From Tengunoibacter tsumagoiensis (GTDB taxonomy: Bacteria > Chloroflexota > Ktedonobacteria > Ktedonobacterales > Ktedonobacteraceae), in NCBI RefSeq assembly GCF_003967535.1, contig NZ_BIFR01000002.1:1302001-1366000 (forward strand): DNA of 64,000 nt. Direction: 5' to 3'. Below, one piece after another: positions 33,205 to 40,531 of the stretch (its first letter is position 1; each line of letters opens with the position of its first letter). The notes beneath the pieces are model-generated. The model was given only the letters and a program-made list of their open reading frames with translations. It searched no databases and had not been told where the DNA came from. The position numbers and the translations under genes were made by a program.

Positions 33205-33792
33205 TCAATCTTCCAACGTGTTGTACCCATACTCGAATTGCTCTTCTTCATTGGTGTAGGACTGCCCGCAAGTCACCACCTCACCTGGTTGCAAGCATGG
33301 TCCTTCCAGCGCAGGGATATCTATTGCAGCCCAATCAATCTCCACTCGAACTGCTGACTCCTGCCCAGAACCCACTTGTTCTGTCGGCCAAAGGATGTCG
33401 ATGAGCTCGTCGCGGAAGAGCCGCCGCTGTGAATCCTGACGCGTTTGGGCCGAGGGGAGAAGACCTGAGTTGCTCACGTCAAGGATACATCCATCGGCCG
33501 TACCTTGCAGGGGAGGGTAGCCAGGAAGGTGGAAGGTGATATATGGATGCAAGTCCTTTTTCCAGACACTCTTCCCCTCAGAATAGACAAACAAATTGAT
33601 GATCTCTCCATACCAGAGAACCAAATAGGGTCCTAGCCTTTGCTGACTCAAATCGTCTGCCAATGCTTGTTTGATCTCTTCTCTGGTGTTGAAGAGATAA
33701 TAGTCAGCCTTGCGAGCACCACCCGGACCGACCCAGAGTTCTAACAAATAAAAACTGCGCATCAAAGGAGATAGATTCCTTTCTCGATACAT
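33205..33792 (-). CDS. Hypothetical protein, unrecognised
   Basis: This roughly 195-aa protein starts at ATG 33792 (MYRERNLSPLM); a longer frame extends to 33882 through a region that also codes an IS630 remnant. Composition is mixed alpha/beta with many aromatic residues (PYLVLWYGEIINLFVYSEGKS, LPGYPPLQGTADGCILDV). An acidic C-terminal segment with GQSYTNEEEQFEYGYNTLED follows. There is no signal peptide, transmembrane segment or known catalytic motif. I do not recognise the family. It may be expressed alone. Confidence 0.5.
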   Translation of the reverse strand: MYRERNLSPLMRSFYLLELWVGPGGARKADYYLFNTREEIKQALADDLSQQRLGPYLVLWYGEIINLFVYSEGKSVWKKDLHPYITFHLPGYPPLQGTADGCILDVSNSGLLPSAQTRQDSQRRLFRDELIDILWPTEQVGSGQESAVRVEIDWAAIDIPALEGPCLQPGEVVTCGQSYTNEEEQFEYGYNTLED

Positions 33793-33820
33793 AGAAGCAT
33801 TTTCCACCAGATGTGTTCGT

Positions 33821-33940
33821 TCACGACTGATAGGGCGTCCCGTGCCGACGCACAAGCCGTTCCAACTCGATTTTCTCCGCATCGCTCAATGTCAGTGGTT
33901 CTGGTTTGGGAACTCGTATGGATCGGGCTCCTCCTTTCAG
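33821..33940 (-). pseudogene. IS630-like transposase N-terminal remnant
   Basis: On the minus strand a frame reads GGARSIRVPKPEPLTLSD then AEKIELERLVRRHGTPYQS and stops. This matches the opening of IS630-family transposases, where an HTH region follows 'RVPKPEPLTLSDAEKIELERLVRRH'. The remaining ~300 residues with the DDE core are absent, and no start codon remains at the 5' side. It lies just beside the IS605 element end and overlaps the upstream extension of the hypothetical gene. Confidence 0.5.
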
Positions 33941-33992
33941 CTCATCGGTCCCAGTATACTACAGACAGACTTGGTCCTCAATGTACCAGTGA

Positions 33993-34016
33993 CACTCCGC
34001 ACGCGTTAGAAACGCG
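33993..34016. repeat. Right-end subterminal palindrome of the IS605 element
   Basis: CCGCACGCGTT AGA AACGCGGCGG forms a 10-bp stem with one bulged base. It sits about 55 nt downstream of the tnpB stop codon on the minus strand. Subterminal hairpins here are recognised by the HUH transposase, and the region also forms the 3' part of the TnpB guide (omega/reRNA) RNA; the second role is by family knowledge. Confidence 0.55.
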
Positions 34017-34070
34017 GCGGCTTCTTGCACTGCTCCGTAGTCGCTCTTCTGAGTCTGTGCTTGCTAGAAG

Positions 34071-34789
34071 CTACTCGGTGAACAAGCGTAGTTGGGTAGC
34101 AATACGGGGAGAAGGCGCACCCATCCTGCGCTTTTTCCCATGGGCGGTGCCATGCCCCTGGCGATCTGCTTGCCCGGTTGGGGGAAGAGATGGTTCCCCG
34201 TCCTCTTTGGCGTCCTGGCAGATGACCACACCTGACCCTCTCGGGTCCTCCGTTTGACGAGCAAGCGGAGTGCGAGGCTTTTCTTGGTATCGGGAGACCA
34301 GCCGTTGACCAATCACGATGGATGCATTGCGATCCGCGTTGCCACGCATGCCACACGCAGGACAGATCACCAGTGGAGCCCCCATGGTATAGCCTTGCTG
34401 TGGAGTGCCCTGGGCAGAGCGAATCACGTTCGCATGACAGCATGCACATTCTCGGCTCGTGGTGCGCGGATTGACCCGGCTGGTGATGATGCCTTCATTC
34501 CAGGCTTTGTACTTGCAATACCGGAAGATGCGTCCCTTCATCCAGAATGCCCGCTTGCTATTCCCGCGACGACTGTATTTTCCCTGTTCGGGTTTCAGGT
34601 TCCCCAGATGCTCAAACACCAGGATGCTTGCCCCGTGCTGTTTGGCAAACTGGACAATGCGAGCGCTGATCTGATGGGAAAAGTCTTCATCGTGATTGGC
34701 TATTTGGTGCCACAGAGCCGCGTTATCCTGCTCTTCAGTGGCAATGATTCCCGTTCTCTTGCGATTGCGTGCAATAATGCCAAGCTGCC
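34071..34789 (-). CDS. tnpB: tnpB exon 2 (RNA-guided nuclease C-terminal half)
   Basis: This is the 3' exon of the interrupted tnpB. Joined to exon 1 it adds residues 260-498. It carries the RuvC-II Glu in SILVFEHLGNLKP (about E319), the Zn-ribbon CACC...CPACG (Cys374, Cys377, Cys402, Cys405) and the RuvC-III Asp in GNADRNASIVIG (about D412). So the catalytic triad D223/E319/D412 is complete after splicing. The ATG-started frame to 34916 that reads into the intron is not a real protein start. TnpB should cut DNA at guide-matched sites and promote element retention. Confidence 0.82.
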
Positions 34790-34849
34790 GTAGGATAGGA
34801 TGCCAACGAGTTGCTGAGAGGCTCAGTACTTTTCCGACATCCCTCCTCC
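34790..34849 (-). ncRNA. Group II intron domain VI with branch-point adenosine
   Basis: On the minus strand, GGATGTC pairs with GGCATCC, flanked by GGAG / TATCC. That leaves a single bulged A seven nt from the intron 3' end (reads A-TCCTAC), the expected branch point. An inner stem CTGAG-CCT-CTCAG caps the helix. Confidence 0.7.
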
Positions 34850-34883
34850 GAACCACGCATGCATCTTTCAATGCACGTGGCTC
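34850..34883 (-). ncRNA. Group II intron domain V
   Basis: A 34-nt helix reads GAGCCACGTGCATTGAAAGA then TGCATGCGTGGTTC. It has the GAGCC..GGTTC closing helix, the catalytic two-nt bulge zone and a GAAA tetraloop, and sits 14 nt downstream of the maturase stop. The length and shape match the group II domain V exactly. Confidence 0.85.
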
Positions 34884-34896
34884 TCCAGTACCATAA

Positions 34897-36759
34897 TCAT
34901 TCTTTTCGTACGACATCTGCGTGTTGTCGTCTACTTTTGATTTCCGCGAGACTGATACCAGGCTTTTTGAGCGGAAGTCCGTGTTCTACATCTACGTGGC
35001 ATCTTTTGCAAAGGACCAACGTTTTTCGGCGTAATTCAATCATTCGTCTCACCCATGCTGGCTTTTCCCTTCCTGGGCGTTCGTAGAGTTTTTTCATTGC
35101 GCGGATATGATGCACTTCCAGATTCTCCGTGTCACCACAGAGTTCGCAGAACTGAGCTAATAGCCTTTTCACGAGTTCTGTTCGTGTATTCCATATCTTC
35201 GGTGGCCGTTCTTCAATAGGTGCCTTGATATCCCATTTCAGTGATACACCTCCCCACGTCGCTACAAGCGGCTCTCTCTCGTATCGTGGTATTTTTACTT
35301 GGAGCCCTTTGTATTGAACTCCATCTACCATTAACGTTACCTCATGCTTTTTCACTATCTCATTTACCGTCGTTTTGTGTTTGTCAGCAAGTGTTTTGAG
35401 AAGTGAGGTTTGCATTATCCATCGTAGCCTGCTGGCTGTATGGAGATTAAAGGCGAGGCGGTAATAGTTGACAATGCCTCGATATTCCAGTTGATACTTT
35501 GAGACGATAGCATAATCGCTTTCGTTTATCAGCTCTGATCGTTGTCTTGCTTTTCCATTCCGCATATATCGCTTGCACTTCTCTCTTAGTACGTCTTTCG
35601 GCATCCGCAGCCCTATTCTCCCATTGATACTTCTTCCATTTCCCTTTGTACCGTGAATTGCACTTTTGGAACGGTGTTTTGTATCTTCTTGGCGTGTTGT
35701 GACTTCGTAGCCTAGAAATCGCGCAGCTTCCGTTCGTGCATGGGTGATGAGCGTTTTGGTATCGGACAGTTCTAGTTTGAGTTCTTCTCTTAGAAATGTC
35801 CCGATGTGCTGTTTGATTTCTTCCGCTTCTGCCTTTGATCCAATAAAACCCAGAAGAAAGTCGTCGGCATAGCGCACGTATTTGAGCCGTCGGAAATTGG
35901 GGTCATTCGCATTAAGGCTCGGTAGTTTTTGAAATTGCTTCCTCAACTCTTTTGCCATCTTGATGTTTCCCATGCGTCTTGCTTGAATGGATGCCGCGAC
36001 GAGTTTTTTATACTCTCCACTCATCCCTCTTTTGACCCCACTGTTGTATCGTGGGACAAGAACGTTTTCTACATATGTGTCCAATTTGTTCAGCAAGATA
36101 TTTGCGAGCAGTGGGCTGATGATACCCCCTTGTGGGACTCCACTTGAGGCAGTATTGTACGTCCAATTTTCCATATATCCTGCGTCTAATAGCCCTCGCA
36201 GAAGCCGCAACAATCTTCCATCGTGAACTTTCTCACTAATGGTATTGAGAATAAGTCCATGATCGAGTTTGTCAAAGCACTGCGAGATATCGCCCTCTAT
36301 GAACCATGTAACGCCTGACCATTTTTTGTGGATTTCTCGTAGCGCTGTTGCACAACTGCGTCCAGGCCGAAATCCGTGTGAGTGATCACTGAATTGGGGT
36401 TCATAGTACGCCTCTAGGATGAGACGTAGAACCTCTTGTACCAGTTTATCTGACCAGACCGGCATTCCTAACGGCCTCTTTTTCCCATTTTTCTTTGGGA
36501 TGTACGTTCTGCGTGCTGGAAGCCATTGCCACTTCTCGTTGCGTACTAGTTCAATGATGGTGTCAATTTTTTCCAGTGACATTCCGTCGGGCGTCTCTTG
36601 GGTCACTCCGTGTGTCATTACACCGTTGTTTCTGTAGATTTTCCCATAGGCCATGAGGTAGAGGTTAGGGTTATACAGCAATTTGTAGACCCGTTCCAGG
36701 TTAAGTTTTTTCTTTCCTCGCTCGCGGATGAGAGCTAGGATGGTTTCGGCTTCACGCAT
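34897..36759 (-). CDS. ltrA: Group II intron reverse transcriptase/maturase with HNH endonuclease
   Basis: This 620-aa intron-encoded protein has RT motifs including PLGMPVWSDKLVQEVLRLILEAYYEP, the FDKLDHGLIL block, SSGVPQGGIISPLLANILLN and the catalytic YVRYADDFLLGF (YADD). A maturase/X domain follows (NYYRLAFNLHTASRLRWIMQTSLLKTLA). The C-terminal HNH endonuclease has CELCGDTENLEVHHIRAM and CKRCHVDVEHG (Zn-type cysteines and HH). All functional parts are intact. I choose ATG 36759 (MREAETIL) because AAGGGGAGG lies 9 nt upstream; the frame extends ten codons more. It enables splicing of its host intron and retrohoming. Confidence 0.95.
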   Translation of the reverse strand: MREAETILALIRERGKKKLNLERVYKLLYNPNLYLMAYGKIYRNNGVMTHGVTQETPDGMSLEKIDTIIELVRNEKWQWLPARRTYIPKKNGKKRPLGMPVWSDKLVQEVLRLILEAYYEPQFSDHSHGFRPGRSCATALREIHKKWSGVTWFIEGDISQCFDKLDHGLILNTISEKVHDGRLLRLLRGLLDAGYMENWTYNTASSGVPQGGIISPLLANILLNKLDTYVENVLVPRYNSGVKRGMSGEYKKLVAASIQARRMGNIKMAKELRKQFQKLPSLNANDPNFRRLKYVRYADDFLLGFIGSKAEAEEIKQHIGTFLREELKLELSDTKTLITHARTEAARFLGYEVTTRQEDTKHRSKSAIHGTKGNGRSINGRIGLRMPKDVLREKCKRYMRNGKARQRSELINESDYAIVSKYQLEYRGIVNYYRLAFNLHTASRLRWIMQTSLLKTLADKHKTTVNEIVKKHEVTLMVDGVQYKGLQVKIPRYEREPLVATWGGVSLKWDIKAPIEERPPKIWNTRTELVKRLLAQFCELCGDTENLEVHHIRAMKKLYERPGREKPAWVRRMIELRRKTLVLCKRCHVDVEHGLPLKKPGISLAEIKSRRQHADVVRKE

Positions 36760-36863
36760 CACACGTACCTCCCCTTCTTTGCTTCTCACTGATACCTACC
36801 CTGCCTATCTTTATCAAGGATAGGCTCTCATCTCCTTTCGGAGATTGCTCCTTCGTTCAGATA

Positions 36864-36888
36864 TTTTTTTTTTTTTTTTTTTTTTTTT
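36864..36888 (-). repeat. 25-nt homopolymer (poly-A on the intron strand)
   Basis: An uninterrupted run of 25 T (plus strand), i.e. A25 in the intron RNA, lies 105 nt upstream of the maturase start codon, at the probable entry to domain IV. Such a long homopolymer is odd in this base composition, and could vary in length between copies. Confidence 0.75.
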
Positions 36889-37325
36889 CTTATCCTCTCT
36901 ACTATGAGGGTTCCGTCGCCGTAGGTGTCGCCACCCGTAGGCGATCCCGTATTTACGTATGAAAGACGTTTAGAGTGTGTAGGTGCCCCGTTCGTTTCCT
37001 TACCCCATTCATTATTGGGTATTCATCACAGAGAGCTTTTCTACATCGGAAGACGGAGATGTAGTATTGTGATGTCGCCGCCTCAGATGTGGTGCGACGG
37101 GTGGCTTTTTGCACCATTGGAAACTAGGATTTAACCAGTGTAGGCTTCACCATGCACTCAGAGCTTGCAGAGCATCATCCTACACATCTTCGGTTGCCTC
37201 TGCTTTACAGACATGCTATTTTCCCCTTCAAGTTTCCTCTCTAGGTAGGTCAGTTGCTCTAAGAGGTATTAACTCTCGACCTCCTGCTCCTATGAAGCTA
37301 TCTTTCATACGTCGAAACGGCGCAC

Positions 37326-38103
37326 TTTTCCTAAAGCCGGATATCCGTTTGCCACCCTTGAGAAAGCGGGTGGCAAGGATCGTACCTGCGGCAGTTTGCA
37401 CCGTGCAGACGGCGATGTTGTCGCCTAAATTGAGGTCTACCGAACAGATGCGTGTCTTAGGATAAGCCATCTGTTCAACGATTTTGCCCGGACTGGTAAA
37501 GGTTTTTTCAACAGGGGTATGCAGCACCCAGTGGTCGCCTTTGCGAATGAGCGAGGGACTTCCCAACACGTAGCCATCCTCCACATCCCCGCCCAGCGTG
37601 CGCACTTTGACCCAGGACCAGCAGGTTCCCGTCCAGATCTTGAGCAGGATGCTTGTCGTGGTGCGTCCTTTGTACATTCCAGCATAAAAAGAAGGAGACT
37701 TGCGCCACGTGCGAGGCGGGACGGGTGGGCGATCGCCACAGGTTTTGCCTTTGGCCTCCGCTTTCGCCTTTTTCGCTTTCCATCTGGCGAGATGCGAAAA
37801 GAAAGAGCGAGCGGAACCCAGTGCGGTGTTAATGGCAGCGCGTCGAAACAGGGCGGGAATGTTGGGCTCAATCTCGGAGAGTGGCATGATGGGATCAGGA
37901 TTATCAGCGGTGCGATGCGTACGTTTCTCCAGAGCGGTGAGTGCTTCTTTTGTCGGCAGATCGAGCAGTTTCACATGGGCGTTGATCACATCAAAGTAGA
38001 AGGCGGCCACCCGGTTGAACAGGGCATGGTGAGCTTCAAACCAGAGCGCATGCTGCGGTTGATAGCACAATGCCTGTTTGATCGTTTTGGTCGCCTTCCC
38101 CAT
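37326..38103 (-). CDS. tnpB: tnpB exon 1 (RNA-guided nuclease N-terminal half)
   Basis: This 5' exon encodes 259 residues plus one nucleotide. It has the OrfB/TnpB N-terminal helix-rich region (ALCYQPQHALWFEAHHALFNRVAAFYFDVINAHV), an Ala/Lys-rich helix (ARWKAKKAKAEAKGK), and the RuvC-I strand with catalytic Asp in ICSVDLNLGDNIAV (about D223). The exon ends ...GGKRISGFRK. The start is ATG 38103 (GAGGAG upstream); a GTG at 38106 is in frame. The A of the ATG is also the last base of the upstream small gene's TGA stop, so translation is coupled. Without splicing the frame runs 32 codons into the intron and stops. Confidence 0.82.
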
Positions 38104-38267
38104 CACTTCTCCTCTTCCTTTTGTTTCGCAAGAACTCTTGTTAATTCCTGTTGAACAAGTCGATCAAGCACTTTCACAATGCTTTCATTGGTATATGCTC
38201 CGATGAGCTTTGCAGCTCTTACGGTTCGTATCCAAATGCGGGTGCTGGTGTACTCTGGTTTTTCCAT
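38103..38267 (-). CDS. 54-aa ribbon-helix-helix-like protein upstream of tnpB
   Basis: A short minus-strand frame from ATG 38267 encodes MEKPEYTSTRIWIRTVRAAK, then IGAYTNESIVKVLDRLVQQE and a charged tail ending KQKEEEK. The strand-helix-helix pattern (RIWIRT; AAKLIGAYT; ESIVKVLDRLVQQEL) resembles RHH DNA-binding proteins. Its stop overlaps the tnpB start by one nucleotide (TGATG). It may regulate tnpB or the element's transposition, or act as an antitoxin-like partner; this is an inference from position and fold. Confidence 0.65.
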   Translation of the reverse strand: MEKPEYTSTRIWIRTVRAAKLIGAYTNESIVKVLDRLVQQELTRVLAKQKEEEK

Positions 38268-38319
38268 GTGGTATTTATATCACATTTTATACAAAAAAGC
38301 AAGGGCTAAAGCCAAGAGA

Positions 38320-38369
38320 AAACCCGCCTTACCGCACGCCTTGAAAGGACGGCGGCTTGCGGCGGGTTT
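38320..38369. repeat. Left-end subterminal hairpin of the IS605 element
   Basis: AAACCCGCC (38320-38328) pairs with GGCGGGTTT (38361-38369), with an inner imperfect CCGCACGCC / GGACGGCGG stem around TTGAAA. It lies about 50 nt before the RHH-like gene, the normal place for the IS605 left-end hairpin. Confidence 0.6.
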
Positions 38370-38390
38370 CGGTTCATGTCATGTGTTAGG

Positions 38391-38916
38391 GCCAGCACAC
38401 CCTATTGAATTGGCGCTAAAAGCAAGTATTGCGCTGTTTCGGCCACTGGACGTTTTCTCCGCTGATCAACCTGCTGTGAGGCAAGAAGTCTTGCATATGG
38501 TACGTGATCGCGGTACACTTTCTCTATCATAGTCAGAAGGGTATATTTGATATTCGCTCACTATTGACGCTGACGCTCATCTCAATCCACCTATACGCAA
38601 CTCTCCGTCATCAGCAGGCTCCCGGCTGAGTCTTTTTTCTGTTGCTCCACGTCGGTCTGCTGGACTGGCAGGAGTTCTTTTTATGCTTATCTTCCTCCGA
38701 TTCGTGCTCCCCCACTTCTCCTGATCGACGAACTCTCCTGGAGAGTGCAGCTCACTTTTACAAGCCCGAATGTGATATCTGCGGCAACTGTGCAGAGAAA
38801 GATCTTACCAACACGCTCAATCGAAGAGCCGATCTCTCTCCTATTCGCCTGTGGATGCGCACAGAAGCGGGCTTGCACAACTCAAAGCACACAGAACACA
38901 ACGGAGGAAAACGAGA
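38391..38916. other. Gap without a clear gene
   Basis: This roughly 530-nt stretch lies between the IS605 element and the kinase gene. The plus-strand frame ending at 38532 (tail PIELALKASIALFRPLDVFSADQ...) might be the 3' part of a gene cut by the element. It has no family I can name. The remaining frames show no domain. Confidence 0.35.
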
Positions 38917-39831
38917 TTGTTGTCTATTCCTGAGCATTTTGCGAACGTTATGATGACGTTGTTTGGAGAAGAGGGCCGTGTCTGGCTCGACCGTTTACCT
39001 GCGATACTGGCAGCCAGTGAGAAACGTTGGGGACTGACAATTGGTGCGCCGGTAGGGAATTTGTCGTTCAACTATGTAGCGCATGCGGTTCTGGCAGACG
39101 GGACAGAGGCCATAGTGAAGACAGGTCTGACCGATGAGTTTCCGGCTCAACCGGAGGCACTGCGTCACTGTGCAGGGCATGGCATGGTACAGCTATTGGC
39201 TTATGACGAGCTGGAGCAGGTAATGCTGATGGAACGTGTGCAGCCGGGTAAGACGCTACGTGCGGTGGAGCATGATGAGGTGGCGATCTCGGTGGCGGCA
39301 TCTGTGATGCGTCAGCTCTGGCGTCCCTTGCCTGCGCAGCATTATCCTTTCCCAACGATTGGCGATTGGGGCAAGGCCTTCGCTCGCATACGCAAACAGT
39401 ATGCCGGAGGTCCCTGTCCAATGCCATATGAGTACCTCGACCGGGCCGAGCGGCTCTACGCGGAACTGAGTGCGTCTCAGGCCGAGCCGGTACTGCTGCA
39501 TGGAGATTTACATCAGGACAATATCCTGTTCTCCGAACGTGAGCTGTGGCTGGCTATTGATCCTAAAGGAGTGATTGGCGAGCCTGCTTACGACACTGGT
39601 GCGCTGCTGCGTAACTTCTGGCCCGACATACTCTCCCATCCCAACCAAAAACAGCTTCTGACTCGCCGCATTGATCAGCTTTCCGCCGAGCTGAACATCG
39701 AGCGTGAACGTATTGCGAACTGGGGTTTCGCTCAGGCTGTCCTTTCCATGCTCTGGTGTATCGAGGATAGCGGAGAGCTCCCATACCAAGGGCTCTACTT
39801 CGCCGAGTTATTAAACGAGATGACACAATAG
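38917..39831 (+). CDS. APH(6)/hydroxyurea-kinase-like antibiotic phosphotransferase
   Basis: This roughly 304-aa kinase-like protein starts with the streptomycin 6-kinase-like opening EHFANVMMTLFGEEGRVWLDRLPAIL. It has an ATP lobe GTEAIVKTGL, the catalytic loop PVLLHGDLHQDNILFSE (HGDxxxxN) and the metal-binding LWLAIDPKGVIGEPAYDTGALLRNF. The family phosphorylates streptomycin or hydroxyurea-type drugs. The start is probably TTG 38917 (or 38920), as a strong GGAGG lies 8 nt upstream and no ATG fits; ATG 38950 would remove the conserved N-terminus. Confidence 0.85.
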   Translation: MLSIPEHFANVMMTLFGEEGRVWLDRLPAILAASEKRWGLTIGAPVGNLSFNYVAHAVLADGTEAIVKTGLTDEFPAQPEALRHCAGHGMVQLLAYDELEQVMLMERVQPGKTLRAVEHDEVAISVAASVMRQLWRPLPAQHYPFPTIGDWGKAFARIRKQYAGGPCPMPYEYLDRAERLYAELSASQAEPVLLHGDLHQDNILFSERELWLAIDPKGVIGEPAYDTGALLRNFWPDILSHPNQKQLLTRRIDQLSAELNIERERIANWGFAQAVLSMLWCIEDSGELPYQGLYFAELLNEMTQ

Positions 39832-40171
39832 CGCATCCTACACGTGAACAGTGAACACGCGCCCCTTCGATGACGTTTGACATCATCAGGGGGGCGTTGA
39901 TCTGAGAGGCCTGATGCAGATGCATAGCGTCAAATATGGACCTTTTCTGTCATAGTACTAGTACAAATGCTTGAATATCGATTCATGGAGAGAGAGCCTC
40001 GAGTAGAGTACCCTTTTCATGATCAGTTTACCGACCTTGACCCGCTTTTGGGGAGTAAGAGAAGAGAAATTTGTTATACTTCAAGCAGTAGGATCCAATG
40101 GGTAAATCACAATCAGGTCACTAAGTAACAAGCAGTTTAACTATTTGAAACCAGTGGGAAAACAAAAACAA

Positions 40172-40282
40172 CAAATATCGAGAGATCCTGGTGTTTCAGA
40201 TAGTGCTTTACGCAAATGGTGCAGAAAATTTGGTGAGCACGGCAAAGAGCGGAGGATTTTATTTTTGAGTACTATGAGGTGA
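40172..40282 (+). pseudogene. Helix-turn-helix fragment, transposase-orfA or DNA-binding remnant
   Basis: A short frame, open only from 40172, reads QISRDPGVSDSALRKWCRKF then GEHGKERRILFLSTMR. The 'ISRDPGVSDSALRKWCRKFGEHG' pattern is a typical HTH_23/IS3-type orfA helix-turn-helix. There is no start codon and no downstream DDE domain. It directly precedes the truncated macro-domain gene. Confidence 0.4.
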
Positions 40283-40285
40283 TGT

Positions 40286-40462
40286 ATGGCGACGCTCTCT
40301 TATCGCAAAGATGACATTTTCGACTCAGCAGCGCAGGTGATTGTTAACCCTGTGAATTGCAAAGGTCACATGGGGAAAGGTCTTGCGCTGGCTTTTAAAC
40401 AACGATATCCACACATGTTTGCCGTCTATCAAAGTAGAACTGCTCTCTGCTCAGCTTTTTGA
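40286..40462 (+). pseudogene. Truncated macro-domain protein (ADP-ribose-binding)
   Basis: The 58-aa frame from ATG 40286 encodes MATLSYRKDDIFDSAAQVIV, then NPVNCKGHMGKGLALAFKQRYP. This is the first third of a macro domain: the DIF...IVNPVNCKGHMGKGLALAFK region binds ADP-ribose and the Asn/Gly loop is conserved as in DarG-type and Appr-1''-p processing proteins. A full domain is ~150 residues; here the frame breaks after AVYQSRTALCSAF. A GAGGTGATGT site precedes ATG. It is likely a relic of a DarTG-like or stand-alone macro gene. Confidence 0.7.
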
Positions 40463-40531
40463 GAGCCATTCGCCAACAGCATCTACCCTCAGCTTACCTC
40501 AAAGCGTCAAAGCGCCGCATCAAGCTCCACC

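Larger units (their letters stand above)
34790..37325 (-). mobile_element. Group II intron with encoded maturase
   Basis: The 2536-nt retrotransposon/ribozyme lies in tnpB. The 5' splice site is AGGAAAA^GTGCGCC (intron begins GTGCG at 37325, as in the group II consensus). The 3' end is CTATCCTAC^GGCAG (ends AY at 34790). Domain V (34850-34883) and VI (34790-34849) are visible; the maturase lies in the domain IV position. Splicing joins exon phase 1: A + GG gives Arg260. The joined exons are 1497 nt = 499 codons, restoring TnpB in frame. The intron is intact in every part that I can see. Confidence 0.88.
33985..38390 (-). mobile_element. IS605-family element with tnpB interrupted by a group II intron
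   Basis: The element holds, in minus-strand order: a left-end hairpin (38320-38369), an RHH-like small gene (38103-38267), tnpB exon 1, a group II intron, tnpB exon 2, and a right-end palindrome (33993-34016). There is no tnpA-type HUH transposase gene, so it is a tnpB-only element that would need tnpA in trans. TnpB proteins of this class act as RNA-guided nucleases using an RNA from the right end. The exact ends are estimated from the hairpins. Confidence 0.7.

Noticed and set aside
33811..34257. 148-aa plus-strand frame
   Set aside because: It is antisense to tnpB exon 2 and the element right end. No domain, and the composition is that of a shadow.
34071..34916. 281-aa tnpB frame starting at ATG 34916 as a stand-alone TnpB
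   Set aside because: The first 42 codons are intron domains V and VI. The real protein needs exon 1 by splicing.
37228..38106. 292-aa tnpB N-terminal frame as a complete gene
   Set aside because: Its last 32 codons are intron sequence starting GTGCG. The RuvC-II and Zn-ribbon parts are in exon 2.
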